Assembly (NCBI GenBank): GCA_026196875.1
Contig: JAPHTP010000027.1
Location: 1 to 32,271, forward strand
Reading direction: 5' to 3'
Length of the DNA stretch: 32,271 nt
From: Kangiellaceae bacterium
GTDB lineage: Bacteria; Pseudomonadota; Gammaproteobacteria; Enterobacterales; Kangiellaceae
Part shown: positions 1 through 7,800 of the stretch, one piece after another
Numbering within the stretch: position 1 is the first letter of the stretch
Layout of the letters: each line of letters starts with the position of its first letter
Translations under genes and position numbers: made by a program
Notes under the pieces: model-generated
What the model saw: the letters and a program-made list of their open reading frames with translations, nothing else
Database searches by the model: none
What the model was told of the DNA's origin: nothing

Positions 1-36
1 AAGTTTAAATTCTGTGGTATATTTTCTGCGTTGCAT
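1..36 (-). CDS. IS3-family transposase OrfA, N-terminal start only (cut by window edge)
   Basis: Read on the minus strand, an ATG at 36-34 opens a frame giving MQRRKYTTEFKL, the typical beginning of IS3-family OrfA helix-turn-helix proteins, which bind the element's ends. A strong ribosome binding site (AGGAG, 47-43) lies six bases upstream, which supports this start. Only 12 codons are visible, so whether the gene is intact cannot be judged. The family call rests on the short basic start followed by the 'Y-T-x-E-F-K' pattern. Confidence 0.6.
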   Translation of the reverse strand, partial: MQRRKYTTEFKL

Positions 37-105
37 GGTTCACTCCTAAAGGTATTAAAGACCTTTTTAAAAGTGTCCGCAAGATCGGGGTAAAACCCGA
101 TAAAG
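1..105 (-). mobile_element. Outer end of an IS3-type insertion sequence
   Basis: This stretch carries the start of an OrfA-like gene and its leader. Between that start and the first plus-strand gene is a short untranslated leader containing GCGGACACTTTTAAAAAG (minus-strand reading), which resembles the outer ends of IS3-family elements. The exact terminal inverted repeat cannot be set because the other end is outside the window. The boundary is probably somewhere between 65 and 105. Confidence 0.45.
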
Positions 106-112
106 AAATTTG

Positions 113-574
113 ATGTTAAAAATACGTATCGCCTTTTCTTTGGCCTGTTCAATTACATTATTTGGTTCAATAATTCATTTAGTCGCGCCTTTCATAGGCG
201 AGTACTGGTACTCTTTCATGAGGGCACCCTCAATAATAGTATTATCAAGTGCCAATGGAACGCTATTGGCGCCTATTAGTGCAGTATGCATCGGCATTGC
301 AATGTTTGTTTGTAGTATGTACGCTGTCTCTGCGTACAAAGATAGCTTAATACTACCGGCTCAAACACCAATTCTGCTTGTGGTATCTATTCTATTCTTA
401 ACTAGAGGGCTGATCATTGCCCCAGTCTACTTTCTAACTACTTACTCAATTAATGCGTTTGATCTAACTTCATCAGTGCTTTGGTTTATTACTGGGGCTA
501 GCTTTTTACAACTGTTCTGTCACAAGAACCTCTATCCCGTCATGCGTAAAAAAGGAAAGAATATTGAATCTTAA
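113..574 (+). CDS. Small four-helix integral membrane protein, function unknown
   Basis: This encodes a 153-aa very hydrophobic protein with about four predicted membrane helices (residues ~6-28, ~48-72, ~84-106, ~118-138) and a basic C-terminal tail (RKKGKN). I do not recognise the family. The frame could start at TTG 110, but the ATG at 113 directly after it is preferred. The ribosome binding site is weak (AAAGAA). The gene overlaps the start of the downstream VOC gene by 11 bases, so the two are probably translated in a coupled way. It starts close to the end of the insertion sequence on its left, so its promoter may lie within or next to that element. Confidence 0.7.
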   Translation: MLKIRIAFSLACSITLFGSIIHLVAPFIGEYWYSFMRAPSIIVLSSANGTLLAPISAVCIGIAMFVCSMYAVSAYKDSLILPAQTPILLVVSILFLTRGLIIAPVYFLTTYSINAFDLTSSVLWFITGASFLQLFCHKNLYPVMRKKGKNIES

Positions 575-932
575 TCAAGTTACTGTTCCTGTTAATAACA
601 TGGAACAAGCTGTCTCTTTTTACAACCAAATAGGCTTAACTTTAATTGTTGATACCCCGCACTACGCTAGATTCGAGTGCCCTATTGGTGATTCGACTTT
701 ATCGCTAAGCTTAGATGACTCTCCATATACAAGTAACACTACCATTTACTTTGAATATGAAGAACTCGACAAATGGGTACAGTCATTACAAGATAAAGGG
801 ATAGAGTTTCTAACTCTATCCGCTGATAAACCCTATTTGTGGAGAGAAGCAACCTTGGCTGATCCCAGCGGGAATAAGATAAAGCTCTATTGGGCTGGTG
901 AGAATCGAAAAAATCCACCATGGAAAGTTTAA
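564..932 (+). CDS. VOC superfamily (glyoxalase/bleomycin-resistance fold) protein
   Basis: This is a 122-aa single-module VOC protein. The start shows the family pattern (NQVTVPVNNMEQAVSFYNQIG) and the end shows the second metal-ligand region (ATLADPSGNKIKLYW, with D-P-x-G-N). Members are small metal-dependent enzymes or binding proteins such as glyoxalases, dioxygenases and antibiotic-binding proteins; which reaction occurs here cannot be told from sequence. The usual first metal His is not obvious at the N terminus, while a Glu lies in the final strand region of related proteins, so metal binding is uncertain. The start is TTG at 564, supported by AGGA at 553-556 seven bases upstream and by overlap with the preceding membrane protein gene. 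Confidence 0.8.
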   Translation: MNLNQVTVPVNNMEQAVSFYNQIGLTLIVDTPHYARFECPIGDSTLSLSLDDSPYTSNTTIYFEYEELDKWVQSLQDKGIEFLTLSADKPYLWREATLADPSGNKIKLYWAGENRKNPPWKV

Positions 933-993
933 TGATTTCTAGTTTCGCCATTCATCATTTTCTTACAATTACTTATTTGGTTAAAAACGAAAA

Positions 994-2073
994 ATGACTA
1001 AACACATTATTATTGTTGCCGCTGCTCTTTTACTCGATTGTTCTAATCACGTCCTATCCGATGAACTTCAAAACGGTCGCGAGATCCTAGAACATAAGAT
1101 AGACAAAATTCTCGAAAAGCAGTCACCTAAAGCTCCTGGCATTAGCCTAATTATTAGAGACAACAATCAAATTGTGATCAGTAAGAGCAAGGGTGTTGCT
1201 AATTCAAATGAGAATATTCCTATTGATTCAAAAACAGGGTTTAGGATTGGTTCAATTAGTAAACCGTTTACTGCTCTTGCAATTCTTCAACTTAAGGAAC
1301 AGAGTAAATTGTCTCTTAATGACAGCATTAAGAAATATATCGGCAGACTACCTTCTAGTTGGAAGACAATCACAATTCATCAATTATTAACTCACCAAGT
1401 ATCCTTAAATAAAGACTTTTTTTCAGATGAATACTTAGAATTAGCCAACGGAAGCTCTAATCAAGATGTGATAGACTTTATTAACACAAAGAATGTTGTA
1501 ATAGAAACACTAGCGCCAAAAAAAGCCTCTTACTGTAATACTTGTTATGTACTACTAGCTGAAGTAATAAAGGAAGTGAGTGGTATTAGTTTTTCAGAAT
1601 ATATGCAGAAATATATTTTTGACATGGCTCAAATGTCCAACTCATATATTGTTTCGAGGGGAACTCAACTAAGACAAGGAGATGCGTTAAATTATGCTAT
1701 TACTGATTCATTTTTTGGAATTATACAGTTCACAACCGGAGCGATGGCTCAAGTGAGTAGCGCTGAAGATCTAAGTAAGTTTATAGATAGCTTAAAAATG
1801 CTTAAGTTAATTAATGCGGAATCTCTGGCATTAATGACCGAAAGTCATGCAGAATCGATTGAGGGTGGGCAATTTGGTTTAGGTTGGTTTGTTGGCTCCG
1901 AAGACAGGCCTTTTTTCGCGCATGGCGGTAGCCAAGATAGTTATGAAAGCGAGCTTTATTTTAATCCACACCTTAATATTGAATTTATTTTCTTAAGCAA
2001 TGGTGGAGAGGAATCATTTAAGCTAAAAAGAACTCTATTGAGAGCCGTGATTAATCATTTCGAGCCTAAATAA
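994..2073 (+). CDS. Exported serine hydrolase, class C beta-lactamase / penicillin-binding protein fold
   Basis: This is a 359-aa protein with an N-terminal hydrophobic signal (residues ~4-15), so it is probably periplasmic. The three active-site elements of the serine beta-lactamase-like family are present in order: S-I-S-K at 87-90 (nucleophile Ser87, Lys90), Y-C-N at 180-182, and H-G-G at 310-312 in the place of K-T-G. Proteins with HGG at the third motif are usually esterases, D-amino-acid peptidases or other hydrolases rather than true antibiotic-destroying enzymes, so resistance should not be assumed. The length is near the family norm. There are 61 bases between this gene and the VOC gene. 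No strong ribosome binding site precedes the ATG. LLLDC near residue 15 is a poor lipobox. Confidence 0.85.
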   Translation: MTKHIIIVAAALLLDCSNHVLSDELQNGREILEHKIDKILEKQSPKAPGISLIIRDNNQIVISKSKGVANSNENIPIDSKTGFRIGSISKPFTALAILQLKEQSKLSLNDSIKKYIGRLPSSWKTITIHQLLTHQVSLNKDFFSDEYLELANGSSNQDVIDFINTKNVVIETLAPKKASYCNTCYVLLAEVIKEVSGISFSEYMQKYIFDMAQMSNSYIVSRGTQLRQGDALNYAITDSFFGIIQFTTGAMAQVSSAEDLSKFIDSLKMLKLINAESLALMTESHAESIEGGQFGLGWFVGSEDRPFFAHGGSQDSYESELYFNPHLNIEFIFLSNGGEESFKLKRTLLRAVINHFEPK

Positions 2074-2146
2074 TTGTAAGCTTCCGGTGAACGACACCTA
2101 GCCCCTCTTGTTGAATAGATTTACTCTATTCTCCTAATTTATAAAT

Positions 2147-2238
2147 AGGAGCTCCCGATGAGTCGCAAAACACTTGCCCAATGGTAAGCGATCAACGCTG
2201 AGTTTGAAGCCAGCCAGACGACCTCGACCCTTTAATGC
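2147..2238 (+). pseudogene. Broken transposase-like gene start with its ribosome binding site
   Basis: AGGAG (2147-2151) precedes an ATG at 2158 with six bases between. The frame reads MSRKTLAQW, stop, AINAEFEASQTTSTL, stop. The spacing of Trp-Gln/stop-Ala-Ile and the 'F-E-A-S' run resemble the beginning of small IS66-type accessory proteins (W-x-A-I-x-x-F-x-x-S-G-L-S). An in-frame stop falls at codon 10, and no long open frame continues. It is read as the decayed 5' end of a mobile-element gene. Family assignment is tentative because only about 26 codons are informative. Confidence 0.35.
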
Positions 2239-2254
2239 CTTGGTAAATTAAGCT

Positions 2255-2286
2255 AAGGTAAACTTCAAAATACTCTTACCTTTTTT
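2255..2286 (+). terminator. Weak hairpin followed by a T-run
   Basis: AAGGTAA (2255-2261) pairs with TTACCTT (2276-2282) around a 14-base loop and runs into six T residues. The stem is AT-rich and the loop is long, so it would be a weak intrinsic terminator. It lies after the serine hydrolase gene and the transposase relic and just before the next gene. Confidence 0.2.
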
Positions 2287-2297
2287 CTGGAGATGCT

Positions 2298-3035
2298 GTG
2301 TACCCTAAAATATTGATAACTATTTTCTTTTTTCTAACTACTCAACAAGCATTAAGTTTTGAAGATGAGCTCTCTGCTGAAGAGTATTTTGGGCAAGTCA
2401 TAGGAATGGTCATAGCTGCTGAGGAAGCTAGAGATAGGTGTTCATCTTTCAGTCCTCAGCATGAACAAGACATATTCAGTGCGTATAATAATTCCATCAT
2501 AAAAAAATACTCCGGCTTTTTACGAGGAACGGTAGCTAAGACTAAGAGTTTACTGGGCGATGAAATAAATAAGTATATAGGTGAGAATGAGAAAGAACAA
2601 AAGGCCTGGTGTGCAGAAAGCTATTTTATATTAATAGACAATCTGGATGATACCTATAGAGATAATTTTGACGAGTTTAAGAAGAACTTCGGCCCTTGGG
2701 TTGCAATGCTAGATGATAATGTGGCCTCAGAAGAAAGAACATCAAAGATAAAGATACACTTATATAAAGATATGGTCTTTTGTGACGAGAAACTTGTCGA
2801 AAACTGGAAGAAAAGTTTTTTCAAACACTGTAATCCCAATTTTGACCGAAAAATTGAGGTTTTTTTAGGTAGAGAAACTTCTACAGAGTTTACCATCGCT
2901 TTTACGAACAACGTAAAAGATCAAATTTCTTTGGCGAATAAGAGCCCTATTATTTCCTTTAGTACACTGCTAGACAAATCACTAAAAGATAGGCTAGATA
3001 TTTGCTTGACCAATAGTGAATGCCGTTTAGATTGA
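2298..3035 (+). CDS. Secreted or periplasmic protein of unknown function
   Basis: This is a 245-aa protein with a clear Sec-type signal peptide (residues ~1-19, a hydrophobic FFFLTT core, probable cut after QQALS). The mature part is charged and helix-rich, with six Cys residues spread through it (including DRCSS near residue 48, AWCAE near 104, and two near the C terminus, CLTNSEC), which suggests disulfides. I do not recognise a family. The start is GTG at 2298 with GGAG at 2289-2292 five bases upstream, which fixes the start. It stands alone on the plus strand between two mobile-element relics. Its base composition is AT-rich like the neighbouring genes. Confidence 0.65.
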   Translation: MYPKILITIFFFLTTQQALSFEDELSAEEYFGQVIGMVIAAEEARDRCSSFSPQHEQDIFSAYNNSIIKKYSGFLRGTVAKTKSLLGDEINKYIGENEKEQKAWCAESYFILIDNLDDTYRDNFDEFKKNFGPWVAMLDDNVASEERTSKIKIHLYKDMVFCDEKLVENWKKSFFKHCNPNFDRKIEVFLGRETSTEFTIAFTNNVKDQISLANKSPIISFSTLLDKSLKDRLDICLTNSECRLD

Positions 3036-3159
3036 CGCTTAGACTCTATTACTTGCTTCAAAGAGTTAATCAGCATGTCTAATTCTTATTTTGCTAAAGG
3101 AACGTAGAAAAAATGCATCTACTTTACGCTGAAACAGTTATCAGAAAAATTAACAATCC

Positions 3160-3250
3160 TATTTGGGGTTTAGGTCGAGTAGAACAGCCAGATTACTCCG
3201 ATCGAACCCTCTCCGAACCGGACGCGCGGAACTACCGCATCCGGCTCTTA
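3160..3250 (-). mobile_element. Group II intron-like terminal hairpin, remnant
   Basis: On the minus strand, GAGCCGGATGCGG (3247-3235) pairs with CCGCGCGTCCGGTTC (3229-3215) around UAGUU. The G-U pairs work only for minus-strand RNA. This is followed by GGAGAGGG and, further on, TTCTACTCGACC. Hairpins of this shape (GAGCCGGATGCGG...CGTCCGGTTC, then a G-rich run) are common next to reverse transcriptase genes of bacterial group II introns. No reverse transcriptase frame remains nearby, so only a scrap would be left. The assignment rests on pattern memory, not on a search. Confidence 0.35.
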
Positions 3251-3394
3251 GGGTAAACAGGCTCCCCAGCCAATTCAGTGCTCGTTGCACATTATCCTGA
3301 CAATACGGTAAATTGCATTGTTGGGCATTGCTGTTTGGCTGTAAGTAACTAAGGAGCTGGTTCCATCGATAGCGTGAAAAGTCCATGAACTACA

Positions 3395-3680
3395 GCGGCG
3401 AGGCCTGAAAAGGTATGTGGATTCCGAACCCGCAAGATGATGCCGTTGCATAAGGTAGTCTTCAAGAATGTGGTTGAGCTTGGGTGATAAATCGGCTCGA
3501 TAATCGTCCTTGGCCGAACCGCCAAGGTTCTTAAAGAATTTTTTTTAGATGTACAGTCGCCATCGCCCATCAACTTTCCGTAACATGCCTTGATTGTCAC
3601 CAATGGTATTTTTAAAGATTGTGAGTTGGCTAATCGTGTTCGCTCGAAGGGGGTTAGTAAATAGCCTGTTTTTTTGAATA
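3395..3680 (-). pseudogene. Decayed tyrosine recombinase (integrase) fragment
   Basis: A minus-strand frame reads LFTNPLRANTISQLT, then RKVDGRWRLYI, a stop, then a stretch with GGSAKDDYRADLSPKLN and ILEDYLMQRHHL, ending near STYLF. This order matches tyrosine recombinases: box I with its Arg (x-L-R-x-x-E/T-I-x-x-L), a beta hairpin ending in G-K-x-x-K-x-R-x-x-P-L-S, then L-x-x-Y-L-x-x-R and L-F. There is an in-frame stop in the middle, and the box II His-x-x-Arg and Tyr are missing, so it cannot be functional. Two open frames of 75 and 127 codons in this area are in other frames and do not look like genes. Confidence 0.4.
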
Positions 3681-4471
3681 TCAACAAGTTACTTATTCCT
3701 ATTAAAATCAATTGTTTATTGTACGTCCACATGGGTTAATTAAAAAGCTAAAGAATCGTGGACCTTTTTGTTTTTACAGTTCCCAAGATTGAATGGTCTG
3801 CTAATAAATCCAAATTAATTCCGTTAACCGTTCGTTCGGTCCCTGACAACGGAGCTTATAGATCTTAACAAAGAACGAATCAATATACAGCAACTTAATA
3901 TAGTAACTTATGAGTCTATATTTGGTAATGCGCTTGAAGCGCAGTTAATCTTCATTACAGCCCATCGTATTGATATTCCCATCTTAGATTAGCCTTATTT
4001 TTGATCGGTTGAGAACCATATTAAGCTTAACGGTTGGTTTTGGTGATTAATTTATCTCCAAGTTTTCGATTGGGAAAAAATCTCACTTTGAACCATGAGA
4101 GTCTTTTTGAATGTGAGGAAGTCGGTTGTTTGCTGATTTGCTAATGTCAATTTAGGAAACAAAACATTAGATTTTCACGGAGATTCAGTGCCAGCAAAAA
4201 TATCGGATAGTCGATGAGAAATTGAAGTTATAAAGACATGTGAACTAACACCAATCTATCATTGTGACAGATTGGCAATGACGGTGAATAATATTGGAAA
4301 CTTTTTACTTTTTTAACTTCTATTGTTACCGTTTTATATCTTTAAAATAAGATGATAAGAAATTACAGACAAAACCCTTTCCGCACGCTGCTATTATACT
4401 TTTCCAGCTAATTTGCTTCTCTCTAATACTTCGCACTAAGTAGTCCCAACTGAAATTATAGTGTACATAAA
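3681..4471. other. About 0.8 kb without a recognisable gene
   Basis: This is AT-rich sequence with stops in all frames; no open frame of convincing length, no tRNA-like fold and no repeat array were seen. It separates the mobile-element relics on the left from the minus-strand Tc operon on the right and is probably decayed accessory DNA. Any transcription terminator of the Tc operon would be expected near 4400-4470, but I see no strong hairpin there. Confidence 0.5.
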
Positions 4472-4795
4472 TCAGCCAATTTCTTCAAGGAAATTTTCAA
4501 TTTTAACTGCCGATTTTTCAATTGATGATAAGAAAGAATATGGATTTTTTTTTGCTTGTTGAAATTCCTTTACCGTATAAAATCGAATGTCAATTTTATA
4601 CGCAAACCGGGCGAGTTGTTGCTTACATTGGTCGCCACGTATGATTTCGCATTCATCAGAATCAACTATCACAAAAATATCAATATCGCTGTTTTTTTTG
4701 CGCTGTTGCTTTGCTGTCGAGCCAAAAAGATAGATCGCGCAATGACCATAATATTCATGGATAATTGCACGAATTTTTTTTAAGCTGTATCTCAT
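4472..4795 (-). CDS. Minimal nucleotidyltransferase (MNT / DNA polymerase beta-like fold)
   Basis: This is a 107-aa protein with the family signature: G25-S26 in LFGSTAKQQ, S-D-I-D at 36-39 supplying two metal-binding Asp residues (D37, D39), and a third acidic residue D69 in YKIDIRFYT. All catalytic residues are present. In most genomes such proteins pair with a HEPN-domain partner as a toxin-antitoxin system, the MNT part AMPylating the HEPN toxin. No HEPN gene is found on either side here. It starts 12 bases after the TcA stop and is probably co-transcribed at the end of the Tc operon, although there is no clear ribosome binding site. It could be an orphan antitoxin, or a Tc-linked enzyme of unknown target. 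Confidence 0.8.
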   Translation of the reverse strand: MRYSLKKIRAIIHEYYGHCAIYLFGSTAKQQRKKNSDIDIFVIVDSDECEIIRGDQCKQQLARFAYKIDIRFYTVKEFQQAKKNPYSFLSSIEKSAVKIENFLEEIG

Positions 4796-4807
4796 TGTGC
4801 GACGTTT

Positions 4808-7800
4808 TTAATCAAAATGAAGGACAAAAACTATGTCTTCTATTTCGTCCTCAAGTAATGATTGAAATCCACTCACCGCTGATTGACGAAGCTTCATTGA
4901 AAACTCACCAATACCACTAGGATTGGCTGGTAGATTTATCTCGACGACCTGGGCATCACCATAGTCAGTGCTAGGCGAAAGCGTATGCGCAGTTTCAACA
5001 ACACCAGGGATAGTTATAAGAGATTCATAGTTTCCAGGTTGTGCTCCAATTAACACGATGGTGATTTTTGACAATGACGGGCTGTCGCTTGCATAAAATG
5101 GATAATGAGATTGAGTTATGTCCACTACCAGAGTTTGTTCCTCCCCTGCCACATCAGGATAGAAAAAACGATGCCATTCGTTTGAGAATTGCTGCTTTAT
5201 ACTCAGGAGTGATGCACCATGGTCAGGAAGTATCGTATTGAGATGTGCGCGTGCGACTTCAGCTAAAGAACTGCCGCCCTCTTTCGCGGTATATTTCACA
5301 TGCAAAATAACATCCGAAATGGAATCAAAATCGAATTGATTATCCTCAAGTGGTAAACTGATAACCCAACTACTCACAGCTCCGGTTCCTTCAAATGGTA
5401 AAAAACGTTCGTCGTTAAAATGAAGCTGAAACATACCACTATCATCTTGGGCGTTGCTCGTGGCAATTGACTTTGCACTACCAAATAATACTCGCCGTCT
5501 AGTATCTCCGGGTTCAAATTCATAACCAGATCCCACCAGACTATTCACGCGAACTTCACTTTGTGTTTGAGTTAAGGTGCAATTAACTCCCGTATAGGGT
5601 CCGGCTATGCAAGGGATCGAAATCGATACTGATTTTATCCAGCGGAAATAATGCGACGGGTAGTCCATATTATAGAGCCATTCTTCCAGATCAATCTGGC
5701 AAAGACCAGTTTGTTTTAGTTTTAACAGTGCTAACGGAAAATATTTTCGTAGTGAAATATGTTTGGTTAACTCGTAGCGCCGTTTGTTTTGCTCATAGAA
5801 TGTTGTTTCCATCCGTGTCATGTCGAGCAAAAGATTATTCGCGGATAACAGCCCTTTCTTGAGGCTGTCCCAATAGCCAAACGAAATAAAATTACTGGTT
5901 TCCAACCCCATCTCGTGGCGATAACTACGTTCAGCATACTTTGCCATATTAAACGCGAGATTATAGGCTTGGAAATAAGTCGTTGAAATATGCGAAACCA
6001 TCCAGTGATATAGTTCATCGTTAGTGTATTTATTCTGCAAGAATGCATCTACCATTTCGCTGTGTTGTAAAGCGAGTTCTTGATTGGCCAGTTCTTTTTC
6101 AGCGAGTGCTTCTCGCAATTCGGAGGCAACGATTTGCTGCTCAGCTGTCGCCACGTCATGCTCAGCTAAGCGTGACTGGAATTGATTTGAATCAAATTCA
6201 CGTTGGTAACGAGCCTGTTTTTCAGCTTCGGCAGCAAAAGTTTGATTGATCACCATAAAGCGCTGGACCACAGAGGATGCACTCGATGCAGCGCCCGACA
6301 TATTTGGTCCTCCCCAGGAAGCAGTTACGTGGGGCGAGCCGCCAGCACCGGAACCACCAAAATTAAAACTGGGCAGTAAATTTATGATAGCAGCAAAAGC
6401 CTCCAACCCTGCTTGTATGGAGTTAAGACTCAAGTTTTGCATATGCAGGTTATTTGCCCGTTGCTCTCTCGCATTCATAAATACCTGGCTACTATAGTGA
6501 TCAATACGTTCTTGCGCCGCGTCCTTGCTGAGCCTGATAGCTTCGGTATTTTCCCTGGTTTCCTCGATCTGCATTTCTCGCAAGTCTTTGGTCGCTTCAT
6601 TGATTGCAACTTCATTGTTAGATCTAATGAGCGACAAAGCCTCTGCATCTTTTTTCTCAAGTGCCATTAATAGATCGCTACCCAATTGATTGAGTTGGCC
6701 AATAAACCGGGTCGCTATTGCTGCTATCACAGTAAAGCGGTAGATCGGCGGCGGCGCGCTAAAGCTACTCAAAATTGAGGAAAAATCTCCACCCGATGCA
6801 GCCGCTTTGACCAACAAGGCAGGATCAATGGGCGGTTGGAATAATGGCAACTGCCGCACGATCCCCTGGATGTTCATGCAATGACGGATCTTATATAGCC
6901 GATCTTCCACACGATCCCAGTAAGCGGATAAATAACTATTATGAGGAATACAAAAATACTGAGTTTCAAAACGCGGTAAAGGCTCGGTTCCGCTATCAGC
7001 TGCATAAACAGAAACTGGTAAACCTATTTCATTTTCACTCGACACTTCAACCAGACTATTACCAAAATAATCAAGCGGACCAAATTCAGAAAATGCTTTG
7101 TCCTCGCGATGAACGCCGGGAACTTTTTCTGCGCGCCGGCCCAACAGTTCATAGGCCAGCACATATAATAGCGTTGCTTCATTAATCGATTCCATCGAGT
7201 CTCTTTGGAACAACTGGTCACCCCAGTCGATTAAGTTGTCGATATATTTCATAACGACATTGCGCTGATAAGCCACAGGTCGATATCGAGCGATCAAATG
7301 AGGTTTAAAGGGATCGTTCTTCCAGGCCGCCACTTGGCCAGCAAATTCTTCTATTTTGTTAAGGATATTTTCGATCCGTTGCTGGCGGTATTGAGCATCC
7401 GAATGTTCGAAAAACGGTTTTGTGATCCAGTATTTTTGCGGCGTACTTAAGGCGTCTGAACTGGTTGGATTAAATATTTTGTGATACCAATGCATCGCCT
7501 GTTCGAATTTCTGGTCGAGATTATAACGACCGGCAATAAGCATAGGAATGTGGAAGAAAATTTCCCAATTGTACACAGAATAAGCTCCACTAAATGAAAA
7601 GTCCATCACATCTGTCGCTGCGGAATCTGAAGCTTCATGCGGATTAGCAGGCTGATACTCGCTGTTAAATTTGAAAGTATTTTTAGGATAAAAATCTTCC
7701 GGTTCAGTTTGAATCTCTCGGCTTAAAATACCGTCCACTCCAGAACGATCGAGTTCCTGAATTAGTAAAGATGAATATGGATGAAACAGTGGATAGAAGA

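Noticed and set aside
994-1045. Lipoprotein signal around LLLDC in the serine hydrolase
   Set aside because: Asp directly before Cys does not fit a lipobox; an ordinary signal peptide is more likely.
994-2073. Serine hydrolase as an antibiotic-resistance beta-lactamase
   Set aside because: The third motif is H-G-G rather than K-T-G and the overall pattern fits the wider esterase/peptidase family; resistance cannot be claimed.
3159-3386. Open frame of 75 codons on the minus strand
   Set aside because: It runs straight through the GC-rich hairpin, which explains its Arg/Gly-rich end, and has no ribosome binding site or recognisable content.
3349-3732. Open frame of 127 codons on the minus strand
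   Set aside because: Its product has no family feel, and the recombinase-like signal in the same stretch is in another frame with a stop, so this frame is chance.
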